From positions 14,526,001 to 14,590,000 of the forward strand of contig OY754469.1 in assembly GCA_963575645.1 (NCBI GenBank): 64,000 bases of DNA, written 5' to 3'. The DNA comes from Xanthostigma xanthostigma (lineage: Eukaryota; Arthropoda; Insecta; Raphidioptera; Raphidiidae). Below the pieces are notes generated by a model, which was given only the letters and a program-made list of their open reading frames with translations, had not been told where the DNA came from and ran no database searches. This document shows, in pieces, positions 52,681 to 63,644 of this stretch (position 1 is the stretch's first letter; every line of letters starts with the position of its first letter). Made by a program: the position numbers and the translations under genes.

Positions 52681-54601
52681 TATACATTGATCGACTTGTT
52701 CGAGATATCGTAAGCAACTTCACGATAGAAAAGAGAGCCAATCAAGAGCTCGGAAAACTGGACGAAAATGGCAGCTTACACGGTGACAACCGGCAACTTC
52801 ACTCTTGTGTTCTCCCTTTTCTATTTAAATTCGTGCGCCACTGATCGAATATTCATTGTCAGCCATGAAACGTATTCAGTTGTTCAGTGCAACGATAAAT
52901 ATGTCGTTCAATGAGAAACAGTATGTCCAATGAATAAACCTGTACACTGAACTAAAATAACTACTTCACCGTATAACATTTATTATTGCTCTTATACAAA
53001 GTAACGATTATTGTCAGCCATGTTGCAAAATGCAAATACAAAGTATACTTCAATGTTTAATAACAATAAAACTATATTCTGTAAAGCTAGTAGGGCTAAT
53101 AATCTCAATTATCGAGCTTCTATAATATCTCTTAACGCTAGTATTTTCAAAGGATTCATTATATACAAGATTGTTCAAGAGATATTATAATTCGGGTTCG
53201 AAAATTGTTTTCTTCATGAAAACACTGAATTTCTGCGTTAGTAATGCAACGTAGACATTAAAACGTTGTCCCAAGTTTTGAAGTAAAACTTGAGAGTAAC
53301 TCGAATCATTATTCGGACGGAAGTAACGTGTTTGCGCAGTTTCTGCTATTTAAAGGCATCGACTGACAGATGACGGCATCAAAATGCATCTGTAGATAGA
53401 TAACAGCAATCCTAAAAGTACTACAGATTTTATATCACCATCCATTTTGAACAAACACACTCGTTCTGCAGCAAAGACTGACCGCTTGGTCGGCACAAAC
53501 CGCTGTATGTGCCATTGTAGAGCGGCGGCCGACTCGGCACAAAACCGTTGTGTCATCGACGTCTAGGCTGCCGAGTCGGCCTTCGATCAGCGCAAACCGC
53601 TGTATGTGTCATCGCTCTAAACACGCTTTCACGTTTTTTTGTAGAACATTATAACGCAATATTAGTGATCTACGTGTGCAATAGGTATGTAGTCACAGCT
53701 TTTTTAGTGTAACGTGATGTTGTTTGTTACTTTATTTTTGGGTAAAAAAATAAAATATACTCTTCAACTCAAAAAAGTGTGATGTTTATTGGTATTAAAT
53801 AATTGATTGAGTCCCAATTCGTCCGCTATATGGCTCGCAGCCGTAATTTTGATTAGTTTTAAAAATAAGATAAATTAATATTACTGTTCTCTTTCGCGAA
53901 TAAATTGTTGGGCATCAAGCCTCGCCACATCCAAAAGAATTATGAAGAGAAGTTTTAAGAATTTATTAAAATACAATTTTTAGTTCGACGTCGTGAAACA
54001 AAAATTATTAACTGACTTCAAAAATGATTTTTAATTTTAACGTTTGGAATTTTTTTCATAGAAATTAGATTGCATAATAACTAGATTACGGCATTGAGCG
54101 GGTGCAGACGAAACTCAAACAGTGGCGTACTGTTTGGGAACGTAGCATAATTAATAATTAAATTAATTATGTTACATTAGAAGATATTTTAAATTTCTAC
54201 TTTATTTTCCTGGCAAGACACACTCTTGGTACTTAGTTATTTTACAAAAATATTTATAAATAATAACTTATAAGCGTGGGTAGGTACGTACTAATTATTA
54301 AAAAAAATATTAAATTAACTCAGCTTTAAAATATTTTTGTAGCCACAGGGCAGTGGGTTTTTAAATAACATAACACAAAAGGAAGATGAAAATATAATTA
54401 GAGGATTTGTTGTGTTGTCTCTGCAAAAAAGAAAATTATAATCCGGTATTTTTCCGTTTTTTTTTTTTAAAAAAAGCTTCCGGCAACTTGGTCATTAGCC
54501 GTCTAATATTGATTGTTAAAATTGTGACATCGTTTCGATCGGAATCCAAGGTCACAAAATGTATTGCTTCAAGTTCAGGCCGCAATGAGCTCATTTATTA
54601 A
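52681..54601. other. Unassigned stretch with two small repeats
   Basis: Around 53290-53400 lies another copy of the AAAGGCATCGACTGACAGAT repeat. Between 53480 and 53615 the phrase GCACAAACCGCTGTATGTG(C/T)CAT is repeated with CCGACTCGG / GCCGAGTCGGCC words, a small local duplication. No gene is visible. Confidence 0.5.
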
Positions 54602-54829
54602 GGCCCCCATACACCTCGTTCTTTTTTGGCAGTTTTAACCGCCGGGTAAAACTGTACGGTTAAACACGAACAACGGCCATCCCCATACACCTCGTTCTTT
54701 TATAGCAGTTTTAACCGCACGGGTAAAACTGTACGGTTAATTAAACACGAACAACGGCCATATCCACACAGAGGCGTTGTTTCGTTCAGTTTTTCTGAAG
54801 TCGTGGCATCATTAATACGATCTGCTTTG

Positions 54830-55042
54830 ATGGATCCTACGACAACGTTAGCAGTTGCAGCCGCAGTGGCTATAAAATTAAAATTTTCAAAAAGAAAACG
54901 TTCAAAATGGACTAAAGAATGGTTACTTAAACGCAGGCAATTTTCACACGTAAATCTTCTAAATGAATTACGACTAGAACCAGGAGATTGGTTTAAGGCG
55001 AATGGACGAAGAAACGTATTTAGAGCTGCTCACTTTAGTAAC
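54830..55042 (+). pseudogene. PIF/Harbinger transposase N-terminal fragment
   Basis: The fragment reads KRKRSKWTKEWLLKRRQFSH then LLNELRLEPGDWF. After a frame change near 54994 it reads RMDEETYLELLTLVTP, the typical start of insect Harbinger transposases before the catalytic domain. Coding stops at the junction with the inverted MADF piece. The DDE domain is absent. Confidence 0.85.
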
Positions 55043-55045
55043 ACC

Positions 55046-55262
55046 AGATTTCTTGGATTGGATTCCTTTTTTTAATTCCTTTCGGAAGCAACCACGTAGA
55101 GAATCTATTTTCTTTTTTACACATTCCTTTGTTGCTGAATTATCTACTTCTCTTAATTTTATAATCATGTCTTCGTAAGCTTTATTTTTTTTATCCCTAT
55201 CAGAATACTCACTAGATTTTATTTTCCAAAGGCACGAATGGCTTCGATACAATTGTATGAAT
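55046..55262 (-). pseudogene. MADF-domain fragment of the Harbinger accessory protein
   Basis: On the minus strand it reads QFIQLYRSHSCLWKIKSSEY, then DKKNKAYEDMIIKLREVD and KKKIDSLRGCFRKELKK. This is the MADF DNA-binding domain (Trp of CLW and the three-helix pattern) of the second Harbinger protein, needed for transposition with the transposase. Both ends run into antisense transposase sequence, so the piece is a broken internal copy. Confidence 0.85.
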
Positions 55263-55381
55263 TGAACGAGCTGAAACTTGAACCTGGGGATTGGTTCAAT
55301 TACCTGAGAATGGACGAACATACTTATTTTGAGTTATTATTAAAATATAAATCAATACTCAAACTAATTACAATCATTTAA
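55240..55381 (+). pseudogene. Second transposase N-terminal fragment
   Basis: It reads LNELKLEPGDWFNYLRMDEH then TYFELLLKYKSIL before a stop. It repeats, with changes, the same part of the transposase found at 54960-55030, so this region was duplicated within the element. Confidence 0.8.
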
Positions 55382-55621
55382 TTAATATGACTTATTTGCT
55401 GTACGTCGCACCACTGAATAAACACGTCGATTCTTATCGGAAAGCGCCACACATTACGATTTGAAACGACAACCAGCAAACACGTCGTGTTTAAAATCAA
55501 GATTCGGCAGATATAAAAACTGCCGTGTTTCATCGACAGTTTTTGCCCATACACTTCGGTTTTGACCGACGTGTTTTATCGTGACGATGAAAACTGCCAA
55601 AAAAGAACGAGGTGTATGGGG

Positions 55622-55989
55622 ATAATAATAAGGTCGTTTTTTGTTAGAATCTACATAATAAATAGATTATGAAACTATATTTTTCATAATTTTTTCAAAA
55701 GTGTTTACTTTTCAATGGAAGTTTTAAGATAGAGTTATGTCGCTACTCACAAATTATGAAGACATCATTCCGTCTGTGATTGGCTGACTAAAATCATTGA
55801 TATCACGCCCATCGCTTTGCCAAATTGAAAATGATCCACAGGTAGAAGATAATTAATAGATAAAGAAGTGTGACTGTCGTTTACTTCAGCATATGACGAT
55901 TTTTAATAGACATATATTTATTTAATTCATGTTTTCAATTAAGAGGAAGAATATAATAACGAAAAAATTGATTTACATTATCTATATCT
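55622..55989. other. Unassigned spacer
   Basis: Nothing recognised. Confidence 0.4.
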
Positions 55990-56312
55990 ATACATAAACT
56001 GGTGCAATTTACGCTATAAGATAGTTTTTATAAAATATTTTGTACAAAATGATGGTGTTTTTTCAAAGAAACTATTTTAGTAACATGTAACGACATCTGA
56101 TAGAATTTACTCAAAACTATTAGTGCCTACAGAAGTAAAAAAAACGGTTTTACTACCAAGTAGCAACATCTGTTAGAATTCGCTCAAAGCTATTAGTTCA
56201 GAAGCAAATCTGGTAGAATTTGCTCAAAGCTATTAGTTCAGACGCCGGACAGCAAACGAAATACATTTTGCGGAATTATATCTATCGCACCCGGGTGAAA
56301 CCGGGACGGACC
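55990..56312 (+). repeat. Helentron-like repeat with GGGTGAAACCGGG end
   Basis: It shares ATATTTTGTACAAAATGA(T/C)GG, AGCTATTAGTTCAGA and ATACATTTTGC with 58700-59105. It ends CCGGGTGAAACCGGGACGG. The word AGAATT(C/T)GCTCAAAGCTATT is tandemly repeated at 56176 and 56214. Confidence 0.55.
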
Positions 56313-56327
56313 GTTTGTTTACAATTA

Positions 56328-56815
56328 ATAATAATAATAATAATAATGCAGCTTTATTCTGGAATACTGTGAATACAGTGTAGAATGCGTCATGTTAAAG
56401 TTACAATGGGTATTTATAAAAATCTATCTTAAAATAGTCATTTAAATTGTACAAAGTTTCTTCAATTAAAATGTTTTTAACATGTTTTTTTAGTTTAAGT
56501 GGATCTAAATTGAATAGTTTATATGGTAATTTGTTGCAGATTTTTGTGATTATATTGTAAGTACGATTTTGTACAACTGAAAGATTATAATTAATACCTA
56601 CAATGCATGTACCTAAGAGGCATAAAATGCGCTGTTCAAAATTATAAAATTTTGATAATTTTGACGTGGCGTAAATTAACGTATTTTTATTTATATCTGG
56701 GAACAAGCCTATTAGTAGTTAATTTAATTAAAACAACGGATTATTTTATACTAGCGTCAATAAATTGGCGCATCACAGTGTTGTCGGATCTCGACATTTC
56801 ATCGATTTGAATGAA
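56328..56815 (-). pseudogene. 5'-truncated LINE 3' end
   Basis: The minus-strand frame (56401-56706) ends with NKLPYKLFNLDPLKLKKHVK and then TLYNLNDYF. This resembles the C-terminal tail of CR1/Daphne-type LINE ORF2 proteins (YNSLP...FKKxLKxxLL...FYSxxEF pattern). The 3' end (left) is an (ATT)n tract at 56329-56346, as in the intact LINE at 30585. The sequence is otherwise unlike that LINE, so it is a separate family. Confidence 0.65.
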
Positions 56816-57150
56816 TGAATGGCATATTTTTTGACACATCAGAATGTTCCGTCAATATTTCACGTTTGTAACGAGTCCCCGGTGAGTAATAACTTTAAAA
56901 TATATATAGATATATGTTTTGGAAAAAGGTGATGCATTAGACTGTCGCTGCTCCAGGGATGTTTATATCCAGGCGGCGATGATGTCGCTCTAAACAAGAC
57001 TGTCAACTAATAAGGAATACGCCCTTACAAAATGTCCACTTCTTTATAAAACACAAAACAAAGTTTTGTTAAGTGTCAAGAACTACTGAACAAATTTAAT
57101 GCACTTTCTGCACCAGTTTTATTTCTTGAGAAAGTTTTAAATATATAAAT

Positions 57151-57385
57151 AACTAGCGGCCCGTTTTGCCTTCGTCCGAATTTGTAGATTGCCACCGTTT
57201 TTCCGCCGACTTACGTTGGAAAATTGATCTCCACGAAAAGCGCTTTTATTTTAACATGATAATGTATAGCCTATGTGTTTATCTGAAGGCCCATTCTAAA
57301 TATTGGTGACAAAATTTTTGAAATCGGATGAGTAGTTTCCTACATCCAAACTTACAAACTTTAACACTTTATATAATATTTTCGC
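57151..57385 (+). repeat. RTE-like repeat tail
   Basis: It starts CTAGCGGCCCGTTTTGCC and contains TTGAAATCGGATGAGTAG. A second tail with TTTATAATATTAGTATAGAT ends at about 57588. It is a close relative of 21708-21941. Confidence 0.6.
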
Positions 57386-57887
57386 AGAGCATGCGATGTA
57401 AGGAGTTAATTATTGAAATTTTCGTACGGATCCCTAATTTAACTCGATTAACAATATAACCTATGTTACTCAGTGATAATGTAGCATTCTATTAGTGATA
57501 GAGTTTTTAATATCGGCCCAGTAGTTTTTGAGTTTATTCATTACAAACAAAAATACAAATATTTTCTTTTTATAATATTAGTATAGATTAGCATAGATAA
57601 TTTGCCGGTCTGGCTTTGCCTGGGTGAAAATCGGATTAAATCTGCTATACAATGCGGTTTTTACCATTCGAAAGCGTAATTTCTTGAGGAAGATTTAGAT
57701 CTAGATATAATAACTGTCCGGCCCGGTTTCACCCCAGACCCTAGCTACCCTACTGCTAATGTTATATGTTATACAGAGTGTTATATAAACAATTTTTTAA
57801 ATTAAACGTTTCGCCTATATCTTTCAAAACTGTTTTAGGTGCATATTAACAAAAAAAAGTGTTTTTTTATCTATATATACAAAATAG

Positions 57888-58700
57888 TTGGCAAAACCAA
57901 AAGTGCACATCCCGCAAGTTTTTCCACTGTATGATAAAAAAATAACAATTAAAAAATATTTTTAATAAATTTTAAAATGATTTAAAAATTTAAAGAAAAA
58001 AATAATTAAAAATTGAAAAAATATTTTTTTTAAGTTGCAAAAATAAAAAAAATTAAGAACTATACATAATATAATATATAATTAATATCAAGTGGAATAA
58101 AATAAAACAAAATAAAAAGAAAAAAAAAAGAAAAAATCAATGATATCGTAAGGAATCGAACCCAGGACCTTGCCCTCGGGGATCCAACGGCATAACCATT
58201 ACGCCACGGCTGCCTAATACGTGTAGTGGTGTTATCACGGTATACAAGTGTAGCACTTGTTTTATGGATTACACTATGTTTAGCCAGCAATTATTATATT
58301 GTTTTTAAACTATTAGCTGTCAAAAATAATAAAAAATAAAACTGTTTATAAAAAATTAAACTACTGAACACATTTTAGTGAATTTAAATAGGGTTCTGGT
58401 CTGATAGTAAACAAAGTGAATAAAATATAACCCAAGGCAATCCGACCAAAATTGCGATCTGTAGAGTCGTGACGTACGTACATACGTACGTACATACGTA
58501 CGTACATACGTACAGACCAACCGACAACTGCTGTTTGTGATTTTCAATTACAATTTTAATAGTATTTATGAACTCAAATTGATTTAAAAATGGTTCTATT
58601 TTATAGATTAGAATCTCCTCTTTTCAAAAAGCTTCAATTTGAATGGATTTCGTGTGAAATTAACTTAGATATAACTTCTTATATGAACGAAAGTCAGCTC
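57888..58700 (-). repeat. Dispersed repeat with internal tRNA-like block, copy B (uninterrupted)
   Basis: It is homologous to 51551-52680 but lacks the 548-bp hairpin. The minus-strand tRNA-like block (58145-58214) has A box CGTGGCGTAATGGTTA and B box TGGGTTCGATTCC. The part at 58030-58110 is the inverse of the T-rich tail following the 15199 head. It also contains a (TACG)-based 12-mer array. Confidence 0.8.
58471..58514. repeat. 12-bp tandem array (TACGTACGTACA)n
   Basis: Three to four units are present here, compared with about one at the matching site in copy A (52463-52480). The array length has therefore changed since the copies split. Confidence 0.85.
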
Positions 58701-59105
58701 TGACGCACAAAGCGATAATAAAGCACATACCGCTAGTTTAGCGGTATGTGCAACAAAGTTCCTCCACCGCGCTTGCATGTCTGAACGCGATAAACTCAAA
58801 AACTACCGAACAGATTTTCATACGGTTTTCACTAATAAAAAGAGCGATAAACGAGGAAGGTTTTTGTATATAATTTGTAAATATTTTGTACAAAATGACG
58901 GCGTTTTGTCAAAAACCATGTAGCGACATCAGATAGACTTTGATCAAAGCTATTAGTTCAGACATTTCTGCGCTGTAGTCGTTTTCATAGACACGCCCTG
59001 AATAAAATACATTTTGCACAATTTGCCGATAACACAAAATACATCTATCTTTATATATAAAAAACAATTTTGTACTCGGGTGAAACCGGGCCGGGCCGCT
59101 AGTAA
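58701..59105 (+). repeat. Helentron-like repeat with GGGTGAAACCGGG end
   Basis: It runs from about GATAAACTCAAAAACTACCG to GGGTGAAACCGGGCCGGG and CCGCTAGT. It shares wording with 55990-56312 and the end of 4855-5180. Confidence 0.55.
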
Positions 59106-59194
59106 ATAATAAAACAATCGTACTAAATTCAAACTATTAGATAATAAATTACTTAATACTAATTAATTTTTATATTTTTTAGATATTTTGAAGA

Positions 59195-59320
59195 AGATCC
59201 AAATCCGGATCGAAACGTCATCTTGTGTTATATTGATTTGTATTTTTATTATTTTTTGTCAATATATCGTATGGTCTGAGAAAAATTGGTCGACAATTTT
59301 ATTTACTTGAATAAATTCAA
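59195..59320 (+). repeat. Repeat end with GATCCGGATCGAAACGT-type motif
   Basis: TGAAGAAGATCCAAATCCGG then ATCGAAACGT is followed about 60 bases later by GAGAAAAATTGGTCGACAAT. The same order is seen in the right arm at 63447-63550, and inverted in the left arm at 63199-63250. The TCTGAAAAATTGGTCGATAA end alone recurs at 59934 and, inverted, near 62310. Confidence 0.6.
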
Positions 59321-60139
59321 ACTACATATAGTTTATAAAGTCTTATGACTTTTTTTATAACAACAAATACAGACGTAATTACTAGGTAGGCTAATTAATA
59401 TAATTAACCCTAAACACATTTCAAGGAACGCGTGTTTGGCTTGCAACAGTTATTTTCGGAACGAGCTGTGGATGCATAATTTCAAATCACAACTGGAGTC
59501 CGAATAAAAACTCGCGTCCGCTTGATTAGTTCCCATTATAATTCCACCGGTTCGTTTGCACAGTTTAATAAAACGTTCAGCTGACTGAATTATTTACACC
59601 TATCAACACGCTTGAGTCGCGCCGTGACTACCTAATAGCCAAAAATGTGTTTATTTGGTTATTTATTCAGCCATAATTTCCCGCTTGTTTTCAACTTCGT
59701 TTTTATTTTTCAAAACGAAACAAAACTCCCACATTATTGTAATTTTTTAAAAATTAAATTTATTCAACGTTTTATGCAAATTCAAATTTACATTAATACA
59801 TATTTTTCAAAATACTGAATATTTATTTTCGAAACTCAATATTTGGACCACTTCATAAATGCTTTCCAACAATCCGTATAGAAAACTAATTCTGGCTGTT
59901 TGTTCGGGTATCACGTAAAAACAACTTGTCTGAAAAATTGGTCGATAATTTTATTTATTTGCATTTCATTTAATTCGAGTGCTCCAGAGGCTTTTAAAAC
60001 GTTATAGAAGGAAAACTAATAATATTTAAGTTAATATAGGTAAACGTATTTTTTTGGATTTTTTTAAACTATAAATTTTAATTTTAAACTGCTTTAGACA
60101 CGTTTTCCCACCATGAACATCGTTACTCCCACCACTTTT
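59321..60139. other. Unassigned stretch
   Basis: It contains one isolated TCTGAAAAATTGGTCGATAA repeat end at 59934. Otherwise nothing is recognised. Confidence 0.4.
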
Positions 60140-60790
60140 ACCATTCCAACCCACAAGTGGGGAATGCCCACCACTTTTACCATTCCAACCCACAAGTGGG
60201 AAATGGTAAGTACTAGTTTAGGTTAAAAATCACTTTTCAAAAATTTTACAATATCTTTCCGTTTTGAGGTCCCCCGAATCCAAAAAACATTTTTGAAAAA
60301 ACTGTGCGTCTGTTAGTCTGTTTGTCTGTGAACACGATACAGGTCAAACGGATGAGCGGATTGAAACCAAATTTTGGGAGCATATTTGGTATGCAAATAT
60401 GAAGAGCCCTATTGTTTTTTGGGGAAAGTCGGCGCATGCGCACAAGATATATATGCTATAACGGTGTTTTTTATATAATAATGGTATACTTTTCATAACG
60501 GTTTATTATTCTATTTATTTTTTCAAGAAAGTTTCTAAGCTTTATAGTTTCGGAAATATTTTGAAAATAAAAAAAAAATAAGCCGATCTTTTGTTTTATA
60601 AAATTAGTTCGGCATGCTTTGATTTATTTTTACATGACGTGGAACATATTATGTAGGTAACCATGGCAACAAATAGCAAATATCATACTGAATACTAGCC
60701 ATTACCCGCGTCACCGCACACGATATCAGAAATTTTGTTTTCTTTATTATAATCAAATGCCAACATTTTCGAAGTTGGAATGGTCCCGTC
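60140..60790 (+). repeat. Hairpin-start repeat family, fullest copy
   Basis: The terminal hairpin ACCATTCCAACCCACAAGTG...AATGGT is present twice in tandem here (60138-60168 and 60176-60208). The rest matches 37185-37800 through GTCTGTTTGTCTGTGAACAC, TTTTGGGAGCATATTTGGTA, ACTAGCCATTACCCGCGTCA and TTGGAATGGTCCCGTCGCC. Confidence 0.72.
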
Positions 60791-61440
60791 GCCCAATTGG
60801 CTGGAATTTTTTATTTTAAATATATAAAACAAATTTAAATTATATGAAATTGATCAAGAGGCCGTTTATTTTTTAAACGTAATTAAAATGGACGAGAGCC
60901 ACCATTGACAAAGATGTGACGCTATTCAGTTTAATCGCAAAACTTCACCGGTGCGCAGATAAGAAAGCCTTTTGTTGATTTAATGAAATGAGAGAGTTTG
61001 TTTATTTTAACAGTGGGCGATTCAACAGATAAAAAAAACTTTTTCTTTATCGTTATTTTGAGACGAAAAGAACAATGTTTTAATTTTATTGTTAATTACT
61101 GACATTGGGACGGGTGTTTCATTAGAAAGATTACACCGTTGTATGAAGAAGCGCATTCCTTGTCTGCAGGATTGATGGAACGAAAACGAATCTGTGTCAT
61201 GTTGGGTTATTCCCCGTTTCTTGAAACAGACCGCAAACAAGTGGTATCCTCAGTCTCGATTATAATCTGAGGCCTAGGACTGAATTTCGAGACTAGACGT
61301 CTTGAAATTCCTCGATAATATCGAGATTCATGCGAGATTATAGTTTCGTGATGTAGTAAAATCATATGGGATGCCAATGAAGCCGTGGCATAGTCATACC
61401 CAATAATTAAAATCGGCACTTTCAAAAAAATTAATAAAGA
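60791..61440. other. Unassigned stretch
   Basis: Two short minus-strand frames (61022, 61207) lack known motifs. No repeat partner was found. Confidence 0.4.
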
Positions 61441-61448
61441 ATGTGCAT

Positions 61449-61948
61449 TAGGCTTGGGTAACTCAGATCTGAACCGGTTCAAAGAGCCGGCTCCGACAGA
61501 AAATCCGTGAGAGCCGGCTCACTTTTTTTATGAGCCGACGGCTCAACGGATCCGCATAACTCAGTGAAACACTTAATACACTGAAGCACTGTCAGCTCAA
61601 ATGACTCATGCATCATAATATGTCTGGCTATGGGTACACTCTATACGCACAGGCGGTACAATGTTTTACTTAAGTCACAACTATTTAAGGTATTGTATTG
61701 CATATTGTAATATGCTTTCTGTAACATAGCAAGTAGCAACCTGAAAAACCCCGCCTTATAATATGTGAGTCAGTCACTGGCATAATATTAGGTGATATTG
61801 ACTTGACTCAACCAACTCAGTGGCTCAGTTGTTTCGAATACGTATTCAGAACTCGGCTCTTTTTGAACCGGTTCAGGGAGCCGGCTCACATACGGGATCC
61901 AGATGCAAAGATGCAGATCACTAAAAAGACCCGTTTATCTCATCTCTA
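61449..61948. mobile_element. hAT-type element, exact duplication ATGTGCAT
   Basis: ATGTGCAT at 61441-61448 and 61949-61956 brackets a 500-bp unit. The ends are weak inverted repeats (TAGGCTTGGGTAACTC versus inverse TAGAGATGAGATAAAC). Strong subterminal palindromic words GAACCGGTTCA and GAGCCGGCTC lie near both ends. No coding frame is present. Confidence 0.82.
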
Positions 61949-62357
61949 ATGTGCATACATAGATTCGTTGGTTAACTTTATTTATTTCTTAAATTCACTA
62001 TTAATCTTTACCAGGGGTAGGCAACCTTTGAGACGGAAGAGCCAAAAGTTACAATTTATAAAATTTCCCAGTTTTTAAAGAGCCACTAAACATTTTCATT
62101 TCAGTATTAAGGTATTTGCTTATATTATATAGGTATAATATATTTATATATATCCGAAGACGACACGTCGTGACGGGGCCGATGCGGGTGAGAAGCGAGT
62201 GGAAATGGCTGATAGATAGACATGGTACTCAATCATAGATCGATTGGACGATTTTTAAGGGTTTAAATAATAAAATAATTAAAATCTTTGATTAACGTCT
62301 GATTAGAACTCTTCAATAAATAAAATTATCGACCAATTTTTCAGACAATATATTAAC

Positions 62358-62677
62358 AATAAAATAAAATTAAAAATTTTAAAAACCCACGACGAAAGTA
62401 AAAAAAGTAAATGTTATAATAGAAAAAGAATTAAATAAAATTCAAAAATCCCCCGACTAAGAAAATCTGTCGGGGGCTGCCATTTGGCTGCATTGAAATG
62501 AACTAAAATATTGCAATTTATTTTCTTCTATTCTTAATTCAGGGCAGCGAATGGCGGCCCCGCGACGGATTTTCTTAGTCGGGGGATTTTTGAATTTTAT
62601 TTAATTCTTTTTCTATTATAACATTTACTTTTTTTACTTTCGTCGTGGGTTTTTAAAATTTTTAATTTTATTTTATT
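62358..62677. repeat. Inverted repeat, 115-bp arms
   Basis: Arms 62358-62472 and 62563-62677 pair from AATAAAATAAAATTAAAAA inward to CCCCCGACTAAGAAAATC. The loop of about 90 bp has GC-rich edges. Confidence 0.9.
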
Positions 62678-63198
62678 TTAAACTTTTTAGAGATTTTGTA
62701 AAAGTGTTTTTTGATCGTCTTGCCGAACTAGCGTACACAGTGTAACCATATCTGATACCCTAATTGTCGAATCGCGTTATGTGCGAGAGTGCTCATAATT
62801 GTGTTTTTAATAAATATCTATGTATGTGTATTGCTGTAAAAACCACTACTAACGAACGCTTGTTAGATCTGTTTGTGCGTAGCACTTTTGTTATGGTATT
62901 TTAAATGTACGTGTAATGCTGTAAAAAGCAGTAGTTCCGAACGCTTGTTAGATCTGTTCGTGCGTAGCACGTTTGTTACGGTTTTTTGTGCAGTGCAGCG
63001 CCCCCTGGGGCGTAATCATCGTAATAATATCTATCTAAGAACCATCTCAAATGAATTACAAACCCTTTACAGAAAACCGCATCTGAATTGATCAAACCGT
63101 TTTCCAGATAAATGGCGACATTGATCGAGTGCACAAACAAACAAACACACAATCTCTCACCCTAAACGCATATACATGCCTCCGTTCCGTCGTGGGTA

Positions 63199-63507
63199 AA
63201 AAAATATAATTAATACATTAACGTTTCGATCCGGATTTGGGTCTTCTTCAGAACGGATCTAAAAAATATAAAAAATAATTAATATTTAATTTCTAATTCG
63301 CTTTATATTAAATTCTGTCAAAATAGGTAATTAATTAGTATCAAAATATTTTTTTTTTCAATATTTTGATAATAATTAATTATTTTGAAAGAATTTAATA
63401 TAAAGCGAATTAGAAATTAAATATTAATTATTTTTAAAATTTTTTAGATCCGTTCTGAAGAAGATCCAAATCCGGATCGAAACGTTAATGTATTAATTAT
63501 ATTTTTT
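63199..63507. repeat. Inverted repeat, about 150-bp arms, 9-base loop
   Basis: Arms 63199-63350 and 63360-63507 are nearly perfect inverses, each carrying the GATCCGGATCGAAACGT motif in opposite senses. The pair looks like two repeat ends joined head to head. Confidence 0.9.
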
Positions 63508-63644
63508 GTTAATATATTGTCTGAAAAATTGGTCAATAATTTTATTTATTGAATAAAATAATTAATTATTGGTTAACTGGAGAGTCGCAACTTTACATCA
63601 AAAGAGCCGCGTGCATTTCGCGAGCCGCAGGTTGTCGACCCCTG

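Larger units (their letters stand above)
54602..55621. mobile_element. Scrambled PIF/Harbinger element
   Basis: CCCCATACACCTCGTTCTTT at the left (54605, repeated at 54681) is inverted at the right end (AAAGAACGAGGTGTATGGGG, to 55621). TAA flanks both sides approximately, as expected for 3-bp TWA targets. Inside are fragments of both proteins that Harbinger elements encode: the nuclease-transposase and the MADF/Myb-like protein. The left terminal region is tandemly duplicated (units 54605-54680 and 54681-54762). Confidence 0.88.
62012..63644. mobile_element. hAT-like element with two internal palindromes
   Basis: CAGGGGTAGGCAACCTTT at the left and the inverse end GGTTGTCGACCCCTG at the right are hAT-type. 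The AGACGGAAGAGCCAAAAGTT end (left) and GAGCCGC-rich end (right) match the element at 27922 in opposite orientation. No 8-bp duplication could be seen, so the flanks are decayed or rearranged. The interior holds palindromes 62358-62677 and 63199-63507. Confidence 0.75.

Noticed and set aside
63199..63500. Hammerhead ribozyme: CTGAAGA...GGATCGAAAC looks like the CUGANGA / GAAA core
   Set aside because: There is an extra A before the GATCC/GGATC stem and I cannot pair a stem I around the expected cleavage site. At 59208 the first core base is T, not C.
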